From Verrucomicrobiota bacterium (lineage in GTDB: Bacteria; Verrucomicrobiota; Verrucomicrobiia; Limisphaerales; UBA1100), in assembly GCA_015660155.1 (NCBI GenBank), contig DQLO01000261.1, positions 1 through 12,480 on the forward strand: DNA of 12,480 nt, read 5' to 3'. The translations under genes and the position numbers were made by a program. The notes below the pieces were generated by a model. It saw only the letters and a program-made list of their open reading frames with translations. It was not told where the DNA came from and ran no database searches. Shown one piece after another: positions 7,152 to 12,480 of this stretch (positions within the stretch are counted from its first letter, which is position 1; each line of letters opens with the position of its first letter).

Positions 7152-7895
7152 ATGAATCTGCTGCTCGACATCGGTAACACTCACACCCACGCCGGACTTG
7201 CGCGCGGCAAACGCATCGCGCCGCACGACATTTTTCCCACCGACGATTGGCAAAGCGCACGCGCGAAAAAGTGGCTGCGCCATTTCATCGGAAAACAAAC
7301 CCCTTCCACCGCCACCCTCTGCAGTGTGGTGCCCGCCGCCACGCGCGCGGCACGGAAAATTTTGCGGGAGTTGGGTTTGAAGCCCGAAGTCATCACCCAC
7401 CGCAATTGTGGGCTCGAAGTAGATTACCCCAAACCCGCCAGCATCGGCCCGGACCGCTTGGCCAATGCGCGCGCGGGGTTTGAATGCTTTGGCGCGCCGG
7501 TGGTGATTGTCGATTTTGGCACGGCGGTGACGTTTGATATTGTCGATGCCCAAGGCCGTTACATCGGCGGCATCATTGCGCCGGGGCTTTCGGCGATGAC
7601 CGATTATTTGCACGAGAAAACCGCGCTGCTGCCGCGCATTAAAATTCGCGACATCCGCACCGCCATCGGCAAGACCACCGAACAAGCGATGCGCATCGGC
7701 GCGGTGCACGGTTATCGCGGGCTCATCAGCGGGCTCATCGGCGAGCTGCGGCGCGAACTGGCCACGCGCAAACTGCCCGTCGTGGCCACCGGCGGCGGCG
7801 CGCGTCTCATCGCGCGGCACTGCCCGGAAATCACCGCCGTACGGCCGTTGCTCACGTTGGAAGGGCTTCGGCTCGCTTCCGCTCATGCGAGTTGA
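7152..7895 (+). CDS. coaX: Type III pantothenate kinase
   Basis: Phosphorylates pantothenate, the first step of CoA synthesis, as the acetyl-CoA-insensitive type III enzyme. The 247 aa belong to the ASKHA fold: LLDIGNTH (4-11, phosphate-1 loop), DYPKPASIGPDR (91-102), VDFGTAVTFDIVD (120-132), GGIIAPGLSAM (139-149), KTTEQAMRIGAVHGYRG (174-190) and VVATGGGARL (210-219). The ATG at 7152, just after the birA stop, starts directly at MNLLLDIGNT as expected. A reading frame open to 7065 would add 29 unrelated residues overlapping birA. No ribosome site is evident. nadC-birA-coaX neighbourhoods recur in bacteria, and all three genes feed cofactor metabolism. Confidence 0.96.
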   Translation: MNLLLDIGNTHTHAGLARGKRIAPHDIFPTDDWQSARAKKWLRHFIGKQTPSTATLCSVVPAATRAARKILRELGLKPEVITHRNCGLEVDYPKPASIGPDRLANARAGFECFGAPVVIVDFGTAVTFDIVDAQGRYIGGIIAPGLSAMTDYLHEKTALLPRIKIRDIRTAIGKTTEQAMRIGAVHGYRGLISGLIGELRRELATRKLPVVATGGGARLIARHCPEITAVRPLLTLEGLRLASAHAS

Positions 7896-7910
7896 TAAGC
7901 TCCCGCGCGG

Positions 7911-8711
7911 ATGAATCGAATCGACCAACGCTTCGCCGACCTGCGCGCTGCCGGCCAAAAAGGATTCGTAGCCTACATCGGCGCGGGCGATCCCAATCTT
8001 GCCGCCACAGAAAAACTCGCCGTGGCGCTTGATGCCGCCGGCGTGGACGTCCTCGAATTGGGCGTGCCCTTCAGCGACCCCCTCGCCGATGGCCTTGTCA
8101 ACCAACTCTCCGCCCAACGCGGGCTCGCCAGCGGCACCACGCCAACCAAGCTGCTCGAAACCATCGCCGCCATTCGCCAGCGCTCGCAGGTGCCGATTGT
8201 CCTCTATATATACTATAACCTCATCCACCGGCGCGGCTTGGCTGAATTTATTGCCGCCGCTGCCACCGCTGGCGTGGATGGAATTCTCGCGCTGGATCTC
8301 CCGCCCGAGGAGGCTGACGAATACGAAACCCTGATGCGCGCGGCGGGGCTTTGCAGCATTTGGCTCGTGGCCCCCACCACGCCCGAAGCGCGCGTGGCCT
8401 CCATCACCGCGCGCGGCAGTGGATTTATTTATTACATCTCGCGCGAAGGCGTCACCGGCATGCAGTCGAGCGTAGCGTCCAATCTCGAGCAAATGACCGA
8501 CGTCATTCGCCAACACACCGAGCTGCCCATCGCCGTGGGCTTCGGCATTTCCAACCCCGAACAAGCCCGCCAAGTCGCCGCGTGCAGCGACGCCATTGTG
8601 GTCGGCAGCGCAATTGTAAATCAAATCGCCGAGCACGGCGCGGAATCCGATTTGCCGGAGCGCGTTGGTGCATTTGTGAAAACCCTTGTGGACGCCATCA
8701 AAAAGGACTGA
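7911..8711 (+). CDS. trpA: Tryptophan synthase alpha chain
   Basis: Cleaves indole-3-glycerol phosphate to indole and glyceraldehyde-3-phosphate in the TrpA2B2 complex. The 266-aa TIM barrel begins FVAYIGAGDPNL (19-30). E49 (in VLELGVPFSDPLAD) and D60 occupy the positions of the two catalytic acids of the Salmonella enzyme. GFIYYISREGVTG and AVGFGISNPEQA complete the phosphate site. Two normally conserved prolines are replaced: the loop after D60 reads GLVNQLSAQRG where GPxIQ is usual, and YYNLI appears for YYNPI. No trpB or other trp gene is adjacent, so it is separated from its partner subunit. It starts 15 nt after coaX without a clear ribosome site. Confidence 0.95.
   Translation: MNRIDQRFADLRAAGQKGFVAYIGAGDPNLAATEKLAVALDAAGVDVLELGVPFSDPLADGLVNQLSAQRGLASGTTPTKLLETIAAIRQRSQVPIVLYIYYNLIHRRGLAEFIAAAATAGVDGILALDLPPEEADEYETLMRAAGLCSIWLVAPTTPEARVASITARGSGFIYYISREGVTGMQSSVASNLEQMTDVIRQHTELPIAVGFGISNPEQARQVAACSDAIVVGSAIVNQIAEHGAESDLPERVGAFVKTLVDAIKKD
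8703..8707 (+). promoter_or_regulatory. Ribosome binding site for the guanylyltransferase gene
   Basis: AAGGA at the end of trpA, 5 nt before the ATG at 8713. It supports this start over an upstream GTG at 8686 inside trpA and implies coupled translation with trpA, whose TGA ends one base before the ATG. Confidence 0.6.
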
Positions 8712-8712
8712 A

Positions 8713-9864
8713 ATGCCCGCTAAAAAGAAAATCACACTCGACCCCAAAGACCGCTTCGTCACCATCCTCGCCGGCGGCAAAGGCGAACGCTTTTGGCCGC
8801 TCAGTCGCGAAGCCACGCCCAAACAACTACTGGCGCTGCTCGACAAAAAATCTTTCCTCCAACAAACCTTCGAACGCGTGAAATCGTTGGTGCCGGCCAA
8901 AAACATTTTCATCATCACCAACGAAAGCCAAGCCGCCGCCATTCGCAAACAACTCCCGCGCGTGCCGAAGGACAACGTCATCGCCGAGCCTTGCGGCCGC
9001 GACACCTGCCCCGCCATCACACTGGCCGCGGCGTTGGTGGGGGCGCGCAGCACCACCGGCGTGATGGCGGTGCTGCCTTCGGACCACGTGATTTCCGCCA
9101 AGGGCGCGAAAAAATTCCAACGCATTCTGGAGGATAGCTTTGACCTCGCCAGTCGAGGCCAAGCCATCATCACCATCGGCATCCAACCCACGAGCCCCGA
9201 GACGGGCTACGGCTACATTCACGCCGGCGAAGCGTTGCCCGCTTTGCCCGGACGCAAGCCGTACAAAACCGTGTTCCACCGCGCCGAGCGGTTTGTGGAA
9301 AAACCGCATTTCGACAAAGCCCTGCGTTTGGTGAACAGCGGCGACTATCGCTGGAACGCGGGAATGTTTGTGTTTTCGTTTACGACCATTATCGAAAGCC
9401 TGCTGAAACATCAAAAACCGCTGCACGCCGCCTGTGAAAAATGGTTTCACATCGCAGGCAATCCCACCAAATTGAAGCGCGCGTTGAAGAAAGATTATCC
9501 GGAACTAAAAAAAACTTCCTTCGATTACGCCGTGATGGAGCACGCGCAAAACGTGATTGTTGCCGATGGCGATTTTGACTGGGACGACCTCGGCGCATTG
9601 CCCGCGCTCGCGCGCCACCTCAAAGCCGATGCCGAGGGCAACTGCGCCAACGCCGATTTCATCCACGTCGATGCCGCGCGCAATGTGATTTTTGACACGC
9701 GCCCCGCGAAGCAGCGCACCCCCATCGCCCTTGTCGGCCTGCGCGATTGCGTGATTGTGCAAACCGCAGACGTCACGCTCATCACTCACAAACGCGACGC
9801 GCAAAAAGTACGCGAGCTAGTCAAGAAACTGGCCGAAAGCAAAGTTCACAAACATTTGGTCTAA
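8713..9864 (+). CDS. manC: Mannose-1-phosphate guanylyltransferase (GDP), short form
   Basis: Transfers GMP from GTP to mannose-1-phosphate, giving GDP-mannose for surface polysaccharides or glycoproteins. The 383 aa contain the nucleotidyltransferase signature LAGGKGERFWPLSR (19-32), TPKQLL (35-40), AEPCGRDTCPAI (91-102), LPSDHVI (121-127), ETGYGYI (163-169), RFVEKP (193-198), YRWNAGMFVF (212-221) and DFDWDDLGAL (287-296; usual form WxDxGS). A short left-handed helix region follows. The C-terminal mannose-6-phosphate isomerase cupin found in the longer bifunctional enzymes is missing, so this is the monofunctional type. No other polysaccharide gene is nearby; its placement after trpA looks like simple co-transcription. 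Confidence 0.93.
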   Translation: MPAKKKITLDPKDRFVTILAGGKGERFWPLSREATPKQLLALLDKKSFLQQTFERVKSLVPAKNIFIITNESQAAAIRKQLPRVPKDNVIAEPCGRDTCPAITLAAALVGARSTTGVMAVLPSDHVISAKGAKKFQRILEDSFDLASRGQAIITIGIQPTSPETGYGYIHAGEALPALPGRKPYKTVFHRAERFVEKPHFDKALRLVNSGDYRWNAGMFVFSFTTIIESLLKHQKPLHAACEKWFHIAGNPTKLKRALKKDYPELKKTSFDYAVMEHAQNVIVADGDFDWDDLGALPALARHLKADAEGNCANADFIHVDAARNVIFDTRPAKQRTPIALVGLRDCVIVQTADVTLITHKRDAQKVRELVKKLAESKVHKHLV

Positions 9865-9883
9865 AGACCTGTCTACAAACAAA

Positions 9884-11062
9884 ATGAAAACTCCCATCCT
9901 GCAACTCCGCGCGGGTGAGGCCAATCGCGTCCGCGCGGGCCACCCGTGGATTTACCAACGCTCGCTGCAACGCCCCGAAACCGCCCCACCCGATGGCGCG
10001 TGGGTGGAAGTGGTCGATCAACGACAACGCTTTCTCGGGCGCGGCTTTTGGCACAACACTTCCAAAATTGCCGTGCGGATTATGACGCATCAGCGCGATG
10101 AACCGGATGCGGTTTTTTGGCGGCGTAAAATTCAAGCGGCCATTGCCCATCGCAAACAAGTGATGCCGGATGCGACTTCGCTGCGGCTCATCAGCTCCGA
10201 GGCCGATGGCTTGAGCGGGCTGATTGTCGACCGCTACGAAAATTCTTTGGTTTTGCAAATCACCGCGGCCGGCATGGAGCAGCACCGTAAATTGATTCTC
10301 GCGGCGATGATGGATTTCTTGGAGCCCGATTGCATCGTGGAACGCAATGATGTGCGCTCGCGCGAGTTCGAGGGCTTGCCGCAAAGCAAAGGCGTCCTCC
10401 ACGGCGAGTTGGCTGGAGCGGTGGACGTGCAACTGGGTGGACTCAACTTCGCGATGAATTTGCTGGAAGGCCACAAGACCGGCGGGTATCTCGACCAACA
10501 GATCAACCACACTCTTGTGGCGGCGCATTGCACGGACAAGCGCGTGCTCGATTGTTTTACGTTTCAAGGTGGGTTCGCGGTGCACGCGGCGAAGGCCGGC
10601 GCAAGCGAAGTTTTGGGGCTCGACCAATCGGACGAAGCGGTGGCCCAAGCGCGAGCGAATGCAGAGGCAAACGAAGTGGAAGTCAGCTTTGAATCGGCCA
10701 ATGTTTTTGATTGGTTAAAAAAGAATTCCGGCAAAGGCGACCGAGAGTTTGACGTGATTATTTTGGATCCGCCGTCCTTCACACGCAACCGCGCCTCGGT
10801 GCCGGACGCCTTGCGTGGCTACAAAGAAATCCATTTGCGCGCGCTTCGGATGCTGCCGCCGGGCGGTTTGCTGGCCACCTTTTGCTGCTCGCATCACGTG
10901 GATGACGATTTGTTTTTGGATACCATTCTCAGCGCGGCCGCTGATGCGCGGCGGGTGTTGCGGTTGCGTGAACGGTATTCGCAATCGCCAGATCACCCCA
11001 TTGTGCCGGCGATTCGGGAGACGGAATATCTGAAGGGTTTTTTGCTGGAAGTGCTGCCTTAG
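9884..11062 (+). CDS. rlmI: Class I SAM-dependent 23S rRNA methyltransferase, RlmI-like
   Basis: Expected to make 5-methylcytosine in 23S rRNA (position 1962 in E. coli), by similarity to RlmI/YccW. The 392 aa hold an N-terminal PUA-like domain (1-75, with AGHPWIYQRSL), a central domain (SSEADGLSGLIVDRY at 104-118; NLLEGHKTGGYLDQQ at 192-206) and a Rossmann methyltransferase domain. Within the last, VLDCFTFQGGFAVHAAKAGA (221-240) is the SAM-binding motif, followed by VLGLDQSD, VIILDPPSF (291-299) and ATFCCSHHV (331-339), which carries the likely catalytic cysteine. The exact target base is inferred from the family. It begins 19 nt after manC without a visible ribosome site. Its end overlaps the convergent rnd stop by 4 nt, so no intrinsic terminator can lie between them. 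Confidence 0.9.
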   Translation: MKTPILQLRAGEANRVRAGHPWIYQRSLQRPETAPPDGAWVEVVDQRQRFLGRGFWHNTSKIAVRIMTHQRDEPDAVFWRRKIQAAIAHRKQVMPDATSLRLISSEADGLSGLIVDRYENSLVLQITAAGMEQHRKLILAAMMDFLEPDCIVERNDVRSREFEGLPQSKGVLHGELAGAVDVQLGGLNFAMNLLEGHKTGGYLDQQINHTLVAAHCTDKRVLDCFTFQGGFAVHAAKAGASEVLGLDQSDEAVAQARANAEANEVEVSFESANVFDWLKKNSGKGDREFDVIILDPPSFTRNRASVPDALRGYKEIHLRALRMLPPGGLLATFCCSHHVDDDLFLDTILSAAADARRVLRLRERYSQSPDHPIVPAIRETEYLKGFLLEVLP

Positions 11063-12147
11063 CTCACGCCGAGTAAGGCGCGCTGCCACGGGAGGACTTC
11101 ATTGAAAATGCCGTCCGCCTCGCACGAAAGGCGCACGAGCGTGGCACGGCTGGCGATCAGCGTTGGATCGATGCTCAGTTCGCCCGCCTCGCGATTGCGG
11201 CGCGATTGTAATTCTTCAAAGCGTTTTTTCTGCGCAGGGGAAATGTGTTTGCGCGGGGGCGATTTGTGCAGCGCGGGCAATTCATCCTCGGGCAATTCCT
11301 GAGCAGCGCGGACAAGTCGCTGGATGCCCTGCTTGCGGTGGTCGGGCATTCGGCGGGGCAAAAGATTCGAGAAGGGTTTCGCGCGCGCGGCCAGCTCGGC
11401 CACATCGCGCATCGTATCGGGCGAGAGCACAAAGAAAGGCGGGCGATTGCGTTTGCGCGCTTCGTTCTCGCGCCAATACCACAACTCGCGCATCACCGCC
11501 AAGGCGCGCGGCTGCATTCGGGCGCTACCTTTTAGGCGCCATTCGCGGTCGGTATCCGGCGGCGGGTTCACAGCGTTGTCGCGGATTTGCCGTTCACATT
11601 CCTGCTGATGCCATTCTTCGCGGCCGCACGCGCGCAAATCTTCGCGCAAAGCATCCACCACGTTTTTGAGATGCCGCGTGTCGTTGCGGGCGTACTCTTC
11701 CATTTTCGGAGTCAAAGGGCGGCGCGCCCAGTTGGCTTTCTGCGAGGATTTCTCCAACTCCACGCCGACGATTTCCTTCACTAAATGCACAAGCCCAAAC
11801 TGGGTGCGACCGGTGAGGCGCGCGGCGAGCATCGTGTCAAAAATTTTTCGGGGTGTATAATCGTGGCCGCGCTTGAAAAGACGTATGTCATAATCCGCAC
11901 CGTGCATCAGGATCTCATGTTGATCGAAGGCATCCCAAAGCGGCTTTAAATCCAGACCCGCCAGCGGATCAATCAATTCGTCCCGCCCCGGAATGCTCAC
12001 CTGGATAAGGCAAAGCTTCTCAGGATACGCGTGCAAACTGTCTGCCTCGGTGTCCATAGCCAGCCACTCCGCCTCGCGCAGGGCGGGCAGCAAAGGTTCA
12101 AGTTGATCGTTGCGATGAATCACGCGCGGCGAGTAAACCCCAAGCAA
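11059..12147 (-). CDS. rnd: Ribonuclease D-like 3'-5' exoribonuclease with HRDC domain
   Basis: Predicted 3'-5' exonuclease trimming tRNA and other small RNA ends. The DEDDy nuclease core is intact: D32 and E34 in LAMDTEAD, D85 in MHGADYDIRLF, and Y152 with D156 in YARNDTRHL. A KIFDTMLAARLTG segment (101-113) lies between. An HRDC domain covers about 205-290 (RALAVMRELWYWRENEARKRNRPPFFVL), followed by a basic linker and a second helical region to 362. The start is TTG at 12147, the most upstream possible before an in-frame TGA at 12195. GTG at 12123 (VIHRNDQL) would give 354 aa and starts closer to the family's usual N-terminus; I cannot decide between them. Convergent with rlmI; both act on stable RNA. 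Confidence 0.9.
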   Translation of the reverse strand: MLGVYSPRVIHRNDQLEPLLPALREAEWLAMDTEADSLHAYPEKLCLIQVSIPGRDELIDPLAGLDLKPLWDAFDQHEILMHGADYDIRLFKRGHDYTPRKIFDTMLAARLTGRTQFGLVHLVKEIVGVELEKSSQKANWARRPLTPKMEEYARNDTRHLKNVVDALREDLRACGREEWHQQECERQIRDNAVNPPPDTDREWRLKGSARMQPRALAVMRELWYWRENEARKRNRPPFFVLSPDTMRDVAELAARAKPFSNLLPRRMPDHRKQGIQRLVRAAQELPEDELPALHKSPPRKHISPAQKKRFEELQSRRNREAGELSIDPTLIASRATLVRLSCEADGIFNEVLPWQRALLGVS

Positions 12148-12192
12148 GCCCCCCGCGTCGAGCCTTGGGCTTCGAGCTGCGGTGCGTCTTAC

Positions 12193-12204
12193 TCACAATT
12201 GTGA
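12193..12204. repeat. 12-bp perfect palindrome between rnd and the lipoprotein gene
   Basis: TCACAATTGTGA, fully symmetrical. It sits in the 103-nt divergent spacer, 46 nt from both the rnd TTG and the lipoprotein ATG. It resembles operator cores of dimeric repressors, but no cognate regulator is identified. Its second half contains the TGTGA pentamer in the opposite arrangement to a CRP site. Confidence 0.45.
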
Positions 12205-12215
12205 ATGAAGAGAGC

Positions 12216-12244
12216 TTGCGGAATCTGTGCGAACTCTGTATTTT
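12216..12244 (+). promoter_or_regulatory. Candidate sigma-70 promoter for the lipoprotein gene
   Basis: TTGCGG (12216-12221), a 17-nt spacer, then TATTTT (12239-12244). The -35 keeps TTG and the -10 keeps TAT..T. Transcription would begin around 12250-12252, at the ATG itself, so this implies a leaderless message if real. There is no Shine-Dalgarno before the ATG, which is consistent. Weak boxes; low certainty. Confidence 0.3.
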
Positions 12245-12250
12245 AGCTGC

Positions 12251-12480
12251 ATGTGGAAACTCTGCCAAACCGCGGCGCTGGCCGCCATGATGCTCATGCC
12301 AGCCTGTTCCGATGCGCCGCCGCCCGAAGAAGAAAAACCAGATGAGGGCAAATCAGCCACGTCCGTTGAATTCAATGGCAAAGATATTCGGGTTGTAGGC
12401 AAACATCATTATATTGTCAAGCATGCGCACGGCTACGGGATTTGGTATTACCGTAGTGGTAAAAAAATGACGGCACGTAC
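12251..12480 (+). CDS. Putative small lipoprotein, 3' end outside the window
   Basis: Reading from the ATG at 12251 gives 76 codons and no stop before the window ends. The first 19 residues form a lipoprotein-type signal: K3, a hydrophobic Ala/Leu/Met core, then LMPAC with C19 as the probable acylated cysteine (the -3 residue is Met, less usual than Leu). An acidic, proline-rich spacer follows (DAPPPEEEKPDEG). The start of a domain, with GKDIRVVGK and GYGIWYYRSGKKM, faintly recalls MORN-type repeats. That resemblance rests on one partial repeat and may be chance. A GTG at 12227 is in frame but would spoil the signal peptide. Divergent from rnd. Function unknown. Confidence 0.7.
   Translation, partial: MWKLCQTAALAAMMLMPACSDAPPPEEEKPDEGKSATSVEFNGKDIRVVGKHHYIVKHAHGYGIWYYRSGKKMTAR

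Noticed and set aside
8203..8218. AT-rich TATATATACTATAA inside trpA as an internal promoter
   Set aside because: It is explained by the codons for Leu-Tyr-Ile-Tyr-Tyr-Asn-Leu, and no -35 box is found at a suitable distance.
7137..9191. A minus-strand reading frame of 684 codons opposite coaX, trpA and manC
   Set aside because: The translation has no recognisable domain, and the plus strand here carries three genes with intact catalytic motifs. Long antisense frames are expected in GC-rich coding DNA.
9864..9883. AGAC-CT-GTCT hairpin after manC as a terminator
   Set aside because: Four base pairs with a 2-nt loop and no T-run. rlmI follows in the same direction after 19 nt.
9821..10648. A 275-codon minus-strand frame opposite the start of rlmI, and similar frames opposite nadC and birA
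   Set aside because: All lie wholly within convincing genes on the other strand and show no motif, signal or ribosome site.
12155..12177. Imperfect inverted repeat (TCGAGCC, TTG, GGCTTCGA) upstream of rnd
   Set aside because: The arms pair only with a bulge, there is no T-run, and it lies upstream of rnd rather than after a gene. It could be an RNA hairpin in the rnd leader but the support is poor.
1..12480. CRISPR arrays, tRNA or rRNA genes, insertion sequences, toxin-antitoxin or defence genes
   Set aside because: No spaced direct repeats, cloverleaf sequence, transposase motifs or defence-type domains were found. The window is nearly all ordinary metabolic and RNA genes.

Overview
The window is gene-dense, GC-rich bacterial chromosome with housekeeping content. 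No phage, insertion sequence, CRISPR array, tRNA or rRNA was seen. Compact gene spacing, frequent GTG/TTG starts, few clear Shine-Dalgarno sequences, a short-lid adenylate kinase beside fmt and a proline-rich membrane protein of unknown family would suit a Verrucomicrobiota (PVC) lineage. That assignment is inference from style and was not tested.

Left block (1-5204, minus strand). Transcription would run right to left: msrP (Tat-exported molybdoenzyme repairing oxidised methionine), nnr (NAD(P)HX repair), an uncharacterised 428-residue membrane protein, a short-lid adenylate kinase, and fmt, which runs off the left edge. The gaps are 3 and 31 nt, followed by an 8-nt and a 1-nt overlap, so this is probably one operon.

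Divergent junction (5205-5318). This 114-nt spacer holds two adjacent short perfect inverted repeats and a weak -10-like box. It is the most promising control region in the window.

Right block (5319-11062, plus strand). nadC, birA, coaX, trpA, a mannose-1-phosphate guanylyltransferase gene and an rlmI-like methyltransferase gene follow each other with gaps or overlaps of at most 19 nt. The first three form a cofactor cluster (NAD, biotin ligation, CoA). The last three serve tryptophan synthesis, GDP-mannose supply and 23S rRNA modification.

Right edge (11059-12480). An rnd-like RNase D gene converges on rlmI with a 4-nt overlap of the two ends. Divergent from rnd, across about 100 nt with a 12-bp palindrome, a small lipoprotein gene begins and runs off the window.

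I see no convincing new multi-gene system. The candidates for novelty are the unknown membrane protein, the palindromes between msrP and nadC, the unusual alpha-subunit active-site loop in TrpA, and the truncated lipoprotein.
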